From Deinococcus multiflagellatus (GTDB lineage Bacteria > Deinococcota > Deinococci > Deinococcales > Deinococcaceae), in the NCBI RefSeq assembly GCF_020166415.1, contig NZ_JAIQXV010000014.1:65194-129193 (forward strand): 64,000 nucleotides of DNA. Reading direction: 5' to 3'. Shown here piece after piece: positions 22,811-33,973 of the stretch (position 1 is the stretch's first letter; every line of letters begins with the position of its first letter). The notes under the pieces were generated by a model. The model worked only from the letters and a program-made list of their open reading frames with translations, ran no database searches and was not told where the DNA came from. The position numbers were made by a program, and so were the translations under genes.

Positions 22811-23410
22811 ATGATTGCTTATCTGTCCGGCGTGGTCCGGGACATCCGGGAAAACAGCGCTGTGGTGGTTGCCGGCGGCGTGGGCTACGAGGTGCAGTGC
22901 CCGGTGAGCACCCTGGGCAAGCTGGTGGTCGGCGAGGTGGCCGAACTGAACACCCGCTTCGTGGTGCGCGAGGACGCCCAGCTACTCTTTGGCTTTCAGG
23001 ACACCGACAGCCTGCGCCTGTTTGACCTGCTGACCGGCGTGAGTGGCGTGGGCCCCAAGCTGGCCCTCGCCCTGCTCTCGGCCATGCCGGTGAGCGCCCT
23101 GGCCGCCGGGCTGCTGGGCGGCGACGTGAAACTGCTGAGCAGTGTCAGCGGCGTGGGCAAGAAAACCGCCGAGCGGCTGGTGCTGGAGTTGCAGAACAAG
23201 GTGCCGGATCACCTGGCGACCCCAGCGGCGGCGGGCGGCAGCAAGGCTGCGCGCGTGGTGGGCACCGCCGGGCGCGACGCCATTGACGCCCTGCTGGCCC
23301 TGGGCTTCCGCGAGGCGCAGGTGCGCGCCGTGGTCGCCGAACTGCTGGCCGCCGAGCCGGACTTGAACGCCGATACCCTGATTCGCAAGGGGCTGGGGCG
23401 CCTGCGCTAA
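22811..23410 (+). CDS. ruvA: Holliday junction branch migration protein RuvA
   Basis: 199 residues, the usual length. RuvA tetramers bind four-way junctions and load the RuvB motor during recombinational repair, important in a radiation-resistant genus. The OB-fold N-terminus (MIAYLSGVVRDI) and both helix-hairpin-helix motifs (GVSGVGPKLAL and SVSGVGKKTAERL) are intact, as is the C-terminal RuvB-binding domain (ALLALGFREAQVRAVV). TAGACT lies seven bases before the ATG. No RDRM-like palindrome is seen upstream. Its stop overlaps the convergent fni gene by four bases; ruvB is not adjacent. Confidence 0.98.
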   Translation: MIAYLSGVVRDIRENSAVVVAGGVGYEVQCPVSTLGKLVVGEVAELNTRFVVREDAQLLFGFQDTDSLRLFDLLTGVSGVGPKLALALLSAMPVSALAAGLLGGDVKLLSSVSGVGKKTAERLVLELQNKVPDHLATPAAAGGSKAARVVGTAGRDAIDALLALGFREAQVRAVVAELLAAEPDLNADTLIRKGLGRLR

Positions 23411-24462
23411 ACGGACAGGGCCCGCAGCTCGTCCACACTGCCGTATCCCCCCACAAACAGGGCCACGCGCAGATCGTGGATAAACTGCGCCAGCCAGTCC
23501 TCCACGGCCTCGGCGCTGTCCAGGGCGGGGGCCAGCAGCGGGCGGGCCACCGCCACCACCTGCGCGCCCAGGGCCAGGGCCCGCGCGGCGTCCAGGCCCG
23601 TGCGAATGCCGCCCGAAGCGATCAGGGGCACCCCGGGCGCCGCCTGTCGGGTGTCGCGCAGCGCCTGGGCGGTGGGAATGCCCAGTTCGCACAGGTCGGG
23701 GCTTTGCACGGCGCCGTGGTGAACCAGCTGCTCCACCCGCGCCCAGCTCGTCCCCCCGGCCCCCGCCACATCCAGCGCGGCAAAGCCCAGCGGCGCGGCG
23801 GCAGCCACACTGCGGGCGTCCAGGCCGTGCCCAACCTCCTTGAGCACCACCGGAAAGTCGAGGTGGGGCAGCACGGATGCCAGTCGCCCGGTCAGGCCCG
23901 CCCAGCGCGTGTCGCCGCCCGGTTGCAGGGCTTCTTGCAGAGGGTTGACGTGAATGGCCAGCGCGTCGGCGCCGACCTCGCGCACGGCGCGGCGGGCGTG
24001 CTCGGGGCCGTAGCCCAGCAGAAACTGGGCGCCGCCCAGGTTGCCCACCAGCAGGATGTCCGGGGCCACCTCGCGCACCAGGAAAGAGGCGCGGGCCTCG
24101 GGGCGCTCCAGCATCACCCGCTGCGAGCCCAGCATCAGGCCCACGCCCAGCCGCTGCGCCGCCAGGGCCAGATGCCGGTTGATGCGCCCGGCGGCCTGGG
24201 CGCCGCCCGTCATGGCGCCGATCAGCACCGGGGCGCGCAGTGGCCGCCCCAGAAACGAGGTGCCCAGCGCCACCTCGTCCAGGTTGCGTTCCGGCAGGGC
24301 GCGGTAGGGCCAGGGAACGTGTTCCAGGCCGGTGGTCTGGCGCTGGTACTGGCTTTCAGGGCGCAGGCAGGCTTCGATGTGGCGCAGCTTGCGCACCTGA
24401 ATGGCGCTGTCTGCGGGGGCACTCTGTGGCGGAGCGCTGTCGGCCTGCTCGGGCGGGGTCAC
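23407..24462 (-). CDS. fni: isopentenyl-diphosphate delta-isomerase, type 2
   Basis: 351 residues. This FMN- and NADPH-dependent enzyme interconverts IPP and DMAPP, the building blocks of isoprenoids made through Dxs. Family marks are RKLRHIEACL at the N-terminus, APVLIGAMTGG, the nucleotide loop LGVGLMLGSQRVML, the HVNPLQEALQPGG segment and the phosphate site IASGGIRTG. I start at the GTG at 24462 (MTPPEQ); an upstream extension would run into the tRNA promoter region. It converges on and overlaps ruvA by four bases. Confidence 0.95.
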   Translation of the reverse strand: MTPPEQADSAPPQSAPADSAIQVRKLRHIEACLRPESQYQRQTTGLEHVPWPYRALPERNLDEVALGTSFLGRPLRAPVLIGAMTGGAQAAGRINRHLALAAQRLGVGLMLGSQRVMLERPEARASFLVREVAPDILLVGNLGGAQFLLGYGPEHARRAVREVGADALAIHVNPLQEALQPGGDTRWAGLTGRLASVLPHLDFPVVLKEVGHGLDARSVAAAAPLGFAALDVAGAGGTSWARVEQLVHHGAVQSPDLCELGIPTAQALRDTRQAAPGVPLIASGGIRTGLDAARALALGAQVVAVARPLLAPALDSAEAVEDWLAQFIHDLRVALFVGGYGSVDELRALSV

Positions 24463-24539
24463 GCCCCCAGCGTAGCGGCCACAGGCCCTGCAGCGGCTGT
24501 AAGCCCCGCAACAAAGCCCGCGTGCCCGCCGGGCCCCCG

Positions 24540-24568
24540 TTGACAGATCGGGCATTCAGAGCTACTCT
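24540..24568 (+). promoter_or_regulatory. promoter of the initiator tRNA gene
   Basis: TTGACA (24540-24545) and TACTCT (24563-24568) are separated by exactly 17 bases, about 43 bases before the mature tRNA 5' end. This is a near-consensus sigma-70-type promoter. Confidence 0.8.
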
Positions 24569-24611
24569 TTCTGAGCGCCTGAAACGGGCGCCGCAAGAAA
24601 GACCAGAGTAT

Positions 24612-24688
<77 letters not shown>

Positions 24689-24693
24689 CTTCG

Positions 24694-24715
24694 CCCCCAC
24701 TTCGGTGGGGGTTTT
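24694..24715 (+). terminator. terminator of the tRNA gene
   Basis: CCCCCAC-TTCG-GTGGGGG followed by TTTT: a seven-base-pair stem closed by a stable TTCG tetraloop. Confidence 0.85.
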
Positions 24716-24792
24716 GCGTTGTGGGTGCTGGTCTGGTGGTGCCCGGCCGCGCCCGGAACCCTGGGGCCGCCCAGCGCGTAAGCATCTGTCGT

Positions 24793-25299
24793 ATGAGTCT
24801 TGCGTTTCTGATCTTTCTGGTGGCCTGGATCATCGGCATGGTGGGTACGTTTGTGCCGGTGGTGCCCGCCACTGCCATCATCTTTTTAGGCTCCGTGGCG
24901 GCCACGCTGGTGGACGGCTTTCAGCCCTGGCCGGACCTGCCCTTCCTGCTCACCTTTCTGGTGATCACCATCCTGATCGGGCTGGTGGACAACGTGGCCT
25001 CGGCCTGGGGGGCGCGCAAGTACGGCGGCAGCAAGCAGGCGGTGTGGGGCGCCCTGATTGGCGGCGTGGTGGGGATTTTGCCCATCATTCCCTTTGGCCT
25101 GATCGTGGGCCCGCTGCTGGGCGCCCTGATCGCTGAACTGGTCGTGGTGAAAAAGGCGCCCGCCGACGCCATGCGCGCGGCCTGGGGCACCCTGGTGGGC
25201 CTGCTGACCGGGCTGGCCGCCAAGCTGGTGCTGCACCTCTTGATCGGCCTGTACGAACTGTGGCGCCTGTGGGACCCAGCCAAGAGCGTGTTCGGCTGA
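24793..25299 (+). CDS. DUF456 family membrane protein
   Basis: 168 residues with four or more predicted membrane helices (for example [21 protein letters not shown] and [20 protein letters not shown]). The spacing of glycine-rich helices and the [10 protein letters not shown] loop between them are typical of DUF456 proteins, whose role is unknown. The ATG at 24793 is chosen because the first helix begins directly after it. It is followed by a good intrinsic terminator and is preceded by the tRNA terminator, so it is probably monocistronic. Confidence 0.88.
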   Translation: MSLAFLIFLVAWIIGMVGTFVPVVPATAIIFLGSVAATLVDGFQPWPDLPFLLTFLVITILIGLVDNVASAWGARKYGGSKQAVWGALIGGVVGILPIIPFGLIVGPLLGALIAELVVVKKAPADAMRAAWGTLVGLLTGLAAKLVLHLLIGLYELWRLWDPAKSVFG

Positions 25300-25318
25300 G
25301 CCAGGCCCCCCTCTCCTG

Positions 25319-25344
25319 AAGCCCCCTGCCCTGGGGGCTTTTGC
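25319..25344 (+). terminator. terminator after the DUF456 gene
   Basis: AAGCCCCC and GGGGGCTT pair around a short loop, followed by TTGCT with a T-rich start. Confidence 0.8.
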
Positions 25345-25368
25345 TGTGGCCTGCGCGCCGCTGCTGCG

Positions 25369-26079
25369 CTAGCGGCTGAACAGCAGCGGGGCCAGGGCAA
25401 TGAAGCCCACCGCCAGCGCGGGCAGCAGGGGCAACAGGGTCCCGGCGGCGGCCCGTGCGGGGCGGCCCGTCAGCACGGCAAAAGCGGGAAAAGCCAGCGC
25501 GCACTGGGCGGCGGTCCCCAGCACCGTTACGGCCAGCAGCAGCGCGGCGGGCGCGGTCTGGGCCAGGCCCGCCAGCGCCAGCTGCTGCACCTTGCGGCTG
25601 TTCTCGCCGGCCTGGGCCAGCGCGGCCGGGTCGGGGCGCCACGCGGCCTCTGGGGTCAACAGGGCCAGCGCCGTGACCAGCAGGTACAGCGGGGGCAGCA
25701 GCGCAAAACTGGCACCGTAGACCTCGGCGGCGCGCCCGGCCCGGCCGGCGCCCAGGCGGCCCAGGCCCCACATCAGGCCGTAGGTGAACAGGGTCAGGAA
25801 GGCGCCCCCCAGCACGTTGGTGGCGTGCGCCGCCAGCGGCGAGGCGCCCCCCGCCACCTCGGCGGCCAGCCGCACAGCGGGCGACACCAGGGTGGCGTAG
25901 GCCACACCGGACAGCGCGGCCGAGAGCCCCGCCATGCCCAGGTAGCGCAGGGGCGCAGGCTCGGTGGGGGCCAATTGCCGGGCAAAGACGCGCGGCCCCA
26001 TCAGGAAGGTGGTGGGCAGTGGGGCGGCCGGAGCGGGCGGCGGGGCAGAAGCAGGGGCGCGGGCCATAGGCCACGCCAT
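25369..26079 (-). CDS. Yip1-like integral membrane protein
   Basis: 236 residues. After a Pro/Ala-rich cytoplasmic N-terminus come about five hydrophobic helices (LGMAGLSAALSGVAYATLV, VLGGAFLTLFTYGLMWGLG, LLPPLYLLVTALALL and two more near the C-terminus). The layout resembles the YIP1 superfamily, but I see no diagnostic residue, so the assignment is loose. The start is one base from the stop of the DUF1232 gene, which itself follows the CAAX protease gene by 12 bases, so these three form a membrane-protein operon read right to left. Confidence 0.75.
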   Translation of the reverse strand: MAWPMARAPASAPPPAPAAPLPTTFLMGPRVFARQLAPTEPAPLRYLGMAGLSAALSGVAYATLVSPAVRLAAEVAGGASPLAAHATNVLGGAFLTLFTYGLMWGLGRLGAGRAGRAAEVYGASFALLPPLYLLVTALALLTPEAAWRPDPAALAQAGENSRKVQQLALAGLAQTAPAALLLAVTVLGTAAQCALAFPAFAVLTGRPARAAAGTLLPLLPALAVGFIALAPLLFSR

Positions 26080-26080
26080 G

Positions 26081-26476
26081 CTACTGGCCCGCGCGGGGCC
26101 AGAGAACCCAGGCCAGTGCCAGCAGGCCCAGGTAGGCGGCCACGATCAGCGCCGCGCCCCACACGCTGCGGCCCAGCCGGGTCGGGGCGGCCTCGGCCTG
26201 CCGGCGGGCATCGGTCATTACAGCGGGGGGAATCAGGCGCAGGGCCAGCCACAGCCCGGCTGGAACCAGCAGCAGGTCGTCCAGCTGCCCCAGCACCGGG
26301 ATGAAGTCGGGGATCAGGTCAATGGGGCTCAGGGCGTAGGCCAGGACCAGCAGCGCCCACGCGCGGGCATACCAGGGCGTGCGCGGATCGCGCGCCGCGA
26401 GGCTGAGGGCCAGCAGTTCGGCCTTCAGGCGCCGGGCCAGGGTACGCAGCCGCGTGGTCAGGGAGAGTCTGGACAC
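26081..26476 (-). CDS. YkvA/DUF1232 family membrane protein
   Basis: 131 residues. The hallmark of the family, [21 protein letters not shown], occupies about residues 47-67, between an Arg/Leu-rich N-terminal helix and a C-terminal membrane helix ([19 protein letters not shown]). Function is not known for the family. It is the middle gene of a tight three-gene operon with a CAAX protease upstream and a Yip1-like protein downstream. Confidence 0.9.
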   Translation of the reverse strand: MSRLSLTTRLRTLARRLKAELLALSLAARDPRTPWYARAWALLVLAYALSPIDLIPDFIPVLGQLDDLLLVPAGLWLALRLIPPAVMTDARRQAEAAPTRLGRSVWGAALIVAAYLGLLALAWVLWPRAGQ

Positions 26477-26488
26477 AGGCTGGCAAGC

Positions 26489-27460
26489 CTAGCGCAGCGC
26501 CCCGCGCAGTTCGCTGGCCCACTGGGTGAACACTGGCAAGGTGGCCAGGGCCGCCAGTAACCCAAACAGCGCCACCGCCACCAGCGCCGCGCTGAGCCAG
26601 GGGCCCGGGGCGCTGCGCTCCTGCGGATCGGGGCGGGGGGTCAGCCACAGGTGCAGTACGACCAGGACCACGCTGCCGAACAGCAGCGAGCCCAGCGCCA
26701 CCGGCACCTTCAGGGCCGGGTTCTGCAGCAGGTCGGTGGCCTGGGCTGTGTCGCTGGGCAGCCGGCCCGCCACAAAGGCGCCCAGCCCCACGGCCAGCGT
26801 GTTGTTCAGCGCGTGGATGATCACGCTGTTCCACAGGCTGCCGGTGTGCTGCGCCACGCGCGCCAGCACGTAGGCCAGCGGCAGAATGCCGGCCACACTG
26901 GCGGGCGCCCCGTGCGCCAGCGCGAAGACGGCCGTGCTGGTCAGGGCGGCCACCGTGAACCCCGCCGCTCGCTCGTGCCCGCGCATCAGCAGGCCCCGGA
27001 AGGCCACTTCTTCGGCAAAGGGAATCAGCACCCCCGCCGCCAGCAGCAGCGCCCACAGGTCCGCGCCCCGGCTGAGAAACTGGGGCACGCTGTCGGCCGC
27101 ACTGGGAAACAGGGCCACCACCGCCACCACAAAAGCGCGCGAGGCCAGAAAGGCCAGCACGAACGCGGCCAGCGCCGTGCCCCAGGCCGGGGGGGTGCGC
27201 CAGCGGGTGTCGCGCCGCAGCGTGTCGATCACGTCACGGAAGAGGGTCAGGCCCACCAGCACCACCAGCGCAAACGCGCCCAGCAGCGCCGTGCCCAGCG
27301 GCACTCCACGGGCAATCAGCACCGCCGAGACCACGTTCTGCACCAGCAGCAGGGTCAGGGCGGCGCGGTTGCCGTCCACCGCCCGGATGCCCGGGGGGAC
27401 GGGGGAAAGCGGGGCGGCCTGCGGCGGGGTGGGCGGGGGGCTGGGGTGCGGCGCCGTCAT
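26489..27460 (-). CDS. CPBP (CAAX/Abi) family intramembrane metalloprotease
   Basis: 323 residues with about eight predicted membrane helices. The three family motifs are present: FAEEVAFRG (motif 1, EExxxR), FALAHG (motif 2) and IIHALNNT (motif 3), which bind the metal within the membrane. Bacterial members act in peptide export, immunity to bacteriocins or anti-sigma cleavage; the substrate here cannot be told. I start at the ATG at 27460, seven bases after TAGGCT. It leads an operon with the DUF1232 and Yip1-like genes. Confidence 0.92.
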   Translation of the reverse strand: MTAPHPSPPPTPPQAAPLSPVPPGIRAVDGNRAALTLLLVQNVVSAVLIARGVPLGTALLGAFALVVLVGLTLFRDVIDTLRRDTRWRTPPAWGTALAAFVLAFLASRAFVVAVVALFPSAADSVPQFLSRGADLWALLLAAGVLIPFAEEVAFRGLLMRGHERAAGFTVAALTSTAVFALAHGAPASVAGILPLAYVLARVAQHTGSLWNSVIIHALNNTLAVGLGAFVAGRLPSDTAQATDLLQNPALKVPVALGSLLFGSVVLVVLHLWLTPRPDPQERSAPGPWLSAALVAVALFGLLAALATLPVFTQWASELRGALR

Positions 27461-27540
27461 GCCCCAGAGCCTACCGCTTGCCCGGCCCCGCCGCCGCGCA
27501 CCCACGGCAGGAGCTCTGGCGCCCTCTGGCCGCGCTGGCC

Positions 27541-28205
<665 letters not shown>

Positions 28206-28209
<4 letters not shown>

Positions 28210-29230
28210 GGGGTGTCCTCCAGGGGCGCAAGGGTGAATTCCGAGCGGGGCGCGTCCACGAACACGTCCAGCGCGGGGGTGGGGCTGGGCGGGCGGGTGC
28301 GGGGCCAGTTCAGGGTGTCGCGGTCGGTAAAACGCACCCGCGTGCTCAGGGCGGGCGGCAGGCGCAGCGTCACGCGCCCGCCCTGGGTGCGGATGTCCAG
28401 GCTGCCGCGCGTGAGGGGGGTGGCGCTGACCGTCACGTCGCCCGTGGCGGTGGTCACCGTGGCGCGGCCCAGGATGACCGGCAGGGTCAGGCGCAGGTCG
28501 CCGCTGTCGCTGCCCACGCCCAGGGTCTGGGTGCGCATGCCCGCCAGATTCAGCCGCAGCTCGCCATCGGCGGTGTTCACGCGCAGGGCGTCGGGCGCGC
28601 TGCCTTCGGGGGCGGTCAGCACCACGTCGCCGCTGCGGGTCACCACGCTGACGGGGCCAGCGGGCCGTGCCGGCAGCACCACATTCATGGCCCCGCTGTC
28701 GCTGCGCAGGGTCAGGGCACGCACCCGCAGCGGGGTGAGCTGCAGGCGCTGGTCGCCGCTGGTGGTCACGCTGCCCAGCGTGAGGGGCAAGCCCTGCGCC
28801 AACGCCAGGGTGAGGGTGTGCTGCACGGGTTCGGGGCCGCCCAGCACCACCCCGCGCGTGTTGGGCGGCTGCACGTTCAGCGTGACCTGCGCGGTAATGG
28901 CGCGGCCCTGGCGGCTGACCTCGGCCTGCACCGGGTTGCGGGCGCGGTGGCGGGCCGAACCCTGCACGGCCATGGGGCTGCCCGGCGGCAGCGGCGAGAC
29001 CGCCACATTCACCCGGTCCCCGCTGAAGTTCAGCGCGGCGCTGCTGGCGAGGTCCAGCGGCAGCGGGCCGTCCAGCGGCACCTGCAGGGGCGTGTTCTGC
29101 ACGCTCATGCCGGGGGTCAGGGTGCGCGCGGCGCCGTGCCACGCCAGCGCCAGCCCGGCGCCCACCAGCCCCAGCCCCAGCGCCATGCGCCCCAGCACCG
29201 GCAGCAGCGGCCGGGACGGCGGCCAGGTGG

Positions 29231-29234
<4 letters not shown>
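28206..29234 (-). CDS. DUF4097-like membrane-anchored beta-helix protein
   Basis: 342 residues. One N-terminal membrane helix (PVLGRMALGLGLVGAGLALAW) is followed by a long repetitive beta region with recurring short turns such as LRSDSGAMNVVLP, VTRSGDVVLTAP, GSDSGDLRLTLP and TATGDVTVSAT, the pattern of DUF4097/DUF2154 proteins. It lies between the kinase and the response regulator with four-base overlaps on both sides, so it is probably an accessory part of the signalling system, perhaps a sensor or inhibitor like LiaF. Confidence 0.85.
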
Positions 29235-30928
<1,694 letters not shown>

Positions 30929-31475
30929 GCCGCGCAGCCTACTGCGCCCGGCCAGCGCGCGGCGTCCCCCGAAAGAGGCAGCGGGGGCGTGAATGGCGCA
31001 GGGGTGGGGCCCAGCAGGCATGCACGGTGTTTGCAGGTGGGCTCTTCCGGGCCGTATGCACCGCAAAACCCAGCGCCGCCCTGGGGCATCCCCCTTGACG
31101 GCTCTGGCATGAACGAAGTGGGCGTCGACCAGAGACAGCGGCGCGGGCGCAGCTGAGACGAATTGCAGTTGAACAGTGACCAGAACTGTTCACCCCGCAT
31201 CCACCCGAACAAAGCGAGGAGGAGCAAAACGGTGGTCGAGAAAGGAGAGATCGAACCGGGCAAGCACCGATTCGATCACGGATTGAACGGAAACCGTATG
31301 ACACGGGCTGAACATGACTGGCTGCTCGCCTGATCGCCTGCTGTATTCCCCTCTCCCCTGGTGGGAGAGGGAGGGAGGAGCGGAGCGACGGAAGGGTGAG
31401 GGGGCCACCGCGTGGCTTGGACGGGTGTGGAACCACTTGAGTCCCGTCTGACGGGCCAGGAACGGGCCGCCGCGC
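30929..31475. other. repeat-rich intergenic region between the kinase and lepB operons
   Basis: No convincing gene in about 545 bases. It contains a hairpin GAACAGT/ACTGTTC near 31166-31186, a stretch 31143-31302 that ends CCGTATGAC like the second repeat family and may be a diverged copy, and a CCCTCTCCC/GGGAGAGGG hairpin at about 31350-31375. A 33-codon frame from the GTG at 31232 has a strong GAGGAGG site before it, but it lies inside repeat-like DNA and I do not call it a gene. Confidence 0.5.
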
Positions 31476-32213
31476 TCAGGGCCTGCCCAGCAGCCAGCGG
31501 GGACTGAATTCGGGGCCGCCGCTGAGGCGCACCCGGTCTTCGGGGTGGGGTTCGCCGTCGCAGGGGGGCGTGGCCTGGGCCGGGCGCTGCAGCGGCCACA
31601 CGCTGGCCAGGGCCCGGCCCGCGATATCGCCTACCGGCACGGGCCCAAACAGGCGGCTGTCCAGGCTGCCCCCGGGCGAGCGGTTGTCGCCCAGCAGGTA
31701 GTAGTGCCCCGGCGGCACCGTGACTTCCGGCTGGGGGGGCGCCGCCGGCCCCGGGGCCACGCCATTGGCCTGGGGGCTAAGGGTATCCAGGCAGAACCCG
31801 GCCCAGAAGGTGCGGGCCGCCTCGGGCAGCACCCGGCCGTTCACCCGGACCACGCCGCCCCGCAGGCTCACCCGGTCCCCCGGCAGGCCGATCACGCGTT
31901 TGACCAGAAAAGGCCGGTAGCGCCACGGCAGCGGCATGCCCCGGTAAATCTGGCTCCAGGCCGCTTCGGCGCCGCGTGGGGGCTTGAACACCACGATGTC
32001 GCCCCGGGCGTAGCCCCCCACGCCCAGCCGGTGCGCCCAGCCCCCGGCTTTTTCCACCGCCAGCCATTCGCCGTAGCGCAGGGCGGGCAGCATGCTGGCG
32101 CCGTCCACCTGCACCCCCGAGGCCCCGAACTGGGTGACCACCAGCGCAAACAGCAGCGGCTGGCCCCACTCGCGCAGGGTGGCCCAGAGCCGCGCCGCCC
32201 ACGGGCGCCTCAT
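31476..32213 (-). CDS. lepB: signal peptidase I
   Basis: 245 residues. It cleaves signal peptides of Sec- and Tat-exported proteins. The catalytic Ser40 is in VDGASMLPAL, the general-base Lys105 in LVKRVIGLPGD, and the box YYLLGDNRSPGGSLDSR follows. One membrane segment near residues 17-32 anchors it. A proline-rich insert (about 155-165) is unusual but small. It overlaps by four bases with the upstream small membrane protein gene, so it shares a transcript with the PadR regulator, an unusual setting for lepB. Confidence 0.96.
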   Translation of the reverse strand: MRRPWAARLWATLREWGQPLLFALVVTQFGASGVQVDGASMLPALRYGEWLAVEKAGGWAHRLGVGGYARGDIVVFKPPRGAEAAWSQIYRGMPLPWRYRPFLVKRVIGLPGDRVSLRGGVVRVNGRVLPEAARTFWAGFCLDTLSPQANGVAPGPAAPPQPEVTVPPGHYYLLGDNRSPGGSLDSRLFGPVPVGDIAGRALASVWPLQRPAQATPPCDGEPHPEDRVRLSGGPEFSPRWLLGRP

Positions 32214-32548
32214 GGCTGCCCCGAGACGTGCGGCGGCGCCGTAAGGCTACCCTGCACGGCATACGCCGCGCCGCCCAGGGCCGCGCTCACCAGCACCGCC
32301 GCCCGCAAGGTACGCCCCAGGTACACCCCGGCCAGCCGCAGCGCCGCCGGCCACACCGGGCCCGCCTGTTGCAGCGCGTGGGCCCAGGCCTGCGCTTCGG
32401 GCAGCCCGCGCAGCTGGGCGTCGTGGGCCAGGCCATGCAGGTGGGCATGCACCTCGGCCAGCACGCGGGGCCTCACCCGGGGCGGCAGCAGCAAGGTCAG
32501 GCAGCGCAGGTACCGCTGCGCGGCCGGCGGGCAGGGGGCGGCGCTCAC
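32210..32548 (-). CDS. small membrane protein between padR and lepB
   Basis: 112 residues from the GTG at 32548, whose codon overlaps the PadR stop as GTGA. The first 60 residues are helical and charged (LPPRVRPRVLAEVHAHLHGLAHDAQLRG), similar in layout to the N-terminal domain of the DUF1700/permease-prefix proteins commonly paired with PadR regulators. A single membrane helix follows (AAVLVSAALGGAAYAV). Its role is unknown; pairing with PadR suggests a membrane partner whose level is regulated by it. Confidence 0.75.
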   Translation of the reverse strand: MSAAPCPPAAQRYLRCLTLLLPPRVRPRVLAEVHAHLHGLAHDAQLRGLPEAQAWAHALQQAGPVWPAALRLAGVYLGRTLRAAVLVSAALGGAAYAVQGSLTAPPHVSGQP

Positions 32549-32862
32549 CACAGGCTCCGCAGGGCGCGGTCAAAGGCGGCGTAGCTCTCGCGGCGGCGCT
32601 GCAGCTCGGCGCGCCCCGCGGCTGTCAGGGCGTAGGTGCGCACGGGAGGGCCGCCCCGGGCCAGGGTGGTCTCTGCCGTCTGCAGAAAGCCGGCCCGTTC
32701 CAGGCGGTGCAGGGCCGGGTACAGGCTCCCCACGTTCAGGGTGATGCGGCCCTCCGTGAGGGCCTCCACTCGCTTGGCAAGGTCCAGGCCGTAGCCACTT
32801 TCCCGCTCCAGCACGCTCAGCAGAATCAGGTCCAGATTCCCCTTGAAGAGGTTGAGATCCAT
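32545..32862 (-). CDS. PadR-family transcriptional regulator
   Basis: 105 residues. The winged helix shows the family pattern: FKGNLDLILLSVLERESGYGLDLAKRV, LNVGSLYPALHRLERAGFL and TYALTAAGRAEL. I start at the ATG at 32862; an upstream start would run through the palindromic element. PadR proteins usually repress small operons that include themselves. A TATCAG-N3-CTGATA palindrome lies four bases upstream of this ATG, so autoregulation is likely. The downstream genes, a small membrane protein and lepB, would be under the same control. Confidence 0.92.
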   Translation of the reverse strand: MDLNLFKGNLDLILLSVLERESGYGLDLAKRVEALTEGRITLNVGSLYPALHRLERAGFLQTAETTLARGGPPVRTYALTAAGRAELQRRRESYAAFDRALRSLW

Positions 32863-32865
32863 GGG

Positions 32866-32893
32866 TATCAGTGTCTGATATCGGCATCTGATA
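32866..32893 (-). promoter_or_regulatory. candidate PadR operator
   Basis: A perfect 15-base palindrome TATCAGTGTCTGATA (32866-32880), plus a third half-site CTGATA at 32888-32893, sits directly before the PadR ATG. PadR proteins typically bind such inverted repeats at their own promoters, though the commonest PadR site is ATGT-N8-ACAT, so this is an inference. Confidence 0.5.
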
Positions 32894-32958
32894 AGCAAGC
32901 GAAAATGGACGGGGGCACCCGGTCGCCCCAGGTGCCCCCGCCTGCCCTACCGCGCGCC

Positions 32959-33771
32959 TTAGCCCGGAATGCGCAGCTTCTGGCCCGGCTGAATCAGGTC
33001 CGGGTTGCTGATGTTGTTGTAGTGGGCAATTTTCTTGTATTGCATCGCGTCGCCGTAATACTTCTGGGCAATCTCCGAGAGGGAGTCGCCGGCCTTGACG
33101 GTGTAGACGGTGTCGCCCGTGTCCTGGTCCTTTTCCTTGGCCAGCTGCTTGGCGCCGGCCGCCACGCGCAGGCCGCTGATGTCCACGCCCGCCACGCCGT
33201 CCACCGCGCGCGCCAGCTTTTCTGCGAGGCGCTGCTCGTGGTCGTTGTCCACCACGCCGCGCAGGATGATGCTCTTGCCACTCTGCAGCACGTCAATGGG
33301 GTCGTCGGCCAGTTCGCCGTTACTCCGCAGGGCCTGATGCACGGCCTTGGCAATGCGGCTGTTGTCTTCCATATCCGCGTCGTCCTGGCCGCCGCTCTGG
33401 GGCAGGGGCTCCAGCGGCGCGGCCGGCGTGCCCGCGCGGGCATTCATGTTGCCGGTGGTGGGGGCCAGGTCCGGCTGCAGTTCGGGCAGTGGGGCGTCAG
33501 TGGTCTGGGCTTGGGGCGTCTGGGCCTGGGGGGCCGACTGGGGCGCGCTGGCCTGCTCGAAGGTCACGCCGCTCACGTCCACGGTCTTCACGCCGTTGAT
33601 GCCGCCCGCCACCACCCGGATCAGGTTCAGGTAGCGGTCATTGGGGACCATCCCGGTCACCTTGACCTCGCCGCCGCGTTCCTCCACCTGCAGACCCAGA
33701 CCTTGCAGGCGAGGCTGTTCGTTCAGCGCGTCTTTCACGCGCTCCGCCGTGCTCTTTCCAAAAGGCCACAT
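32959..33771 (-). CDS. BON-BON-LysM domain protein
   Basis: 270 residues. Two BON domains (about 5-72 and 138-203) flank a Gln/Pro/Ala-rich linker, and the C-terminus is a LysM module (YTVKAGDSLSEIAQKYYG... ending QPGQKLRIPG). The layout extends that of E. coli YgaU/Kbp, a potassium-binding protein, by a second BON. No signal peptide is evident, so like Kbp it may be cytoplasmic or periplasm-exported by an unseen route. TACGCT lies seven bases before the ATG (leaderless layout). Confidence 0.9.
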   Translation of the reverse strand: MWPFGKSTAERVKDALNEQPRLQGLGLQVEERGGEVKVTGMVPNDRYLNLIRVVAGGINGVKTVDVSGVTFEQASAPQSAPQAQTPQAQTTDAPLPELQPDLAPTTGNMNARAGTPAAPLEPLPQSGGQDDADMEDNSRIAKAVHQALRSNGELADDPIDVLQSGKSIILRGVVDNDHEQRLAEKLARAVDGVAGVDISGLRVAAGAKQLAKEKDQDTGDTVYTVKAGDSLSEIAQKYYGDAMQYKKIAHYNNISNPDLIQPGQKLRIPG

Positions 33772-33921
33772 GGGGGCCAGCGTACACCGCTGCTTCTGTG
33801 GCCCTCTCCTTTTCTTCAGCTTGGGTCAAGACTGCCCCTGGCTGTGGGCTCAGGGCAGAACCCAGAGCCGGGAGAGGAAAACCCTCAACGGCTCTGCGGC
33901 GAACGGCGTGACAGCGGTTGA

Positions 33922-33962
33922 AGTGGAATTGGGGGGCCGCTTTTTGGCCCCAGGGTGGAACT
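33922..33962. repeat. small hairpin repeat (third family), copy 2
   Basis: AGTGGAATTGGGGGGCC, a seven-base loop, then GGCCCCAGGGTGGAACT. It shares the AGTGGAATTG and TGGAACT flanks and hairpin position with 20678-20718. The rest of the 33772-33973 gap shows no gene. Confidence 0.6.
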
Positions 33963-33973
33963 GGCCCCCGCCC

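Noticed and set aside
24463..24555. N-terminal extension of the IPP isomerase
   Set aside because: It would overlap the tRNA promoter and is Cys/Arg-rich without family similarity.
31232..31333. 33-codon frame with a strong ribosome site
   Set aside because: It lies in repeat-like DNA, has a GTG start and no clear promoter; kept only as a note.
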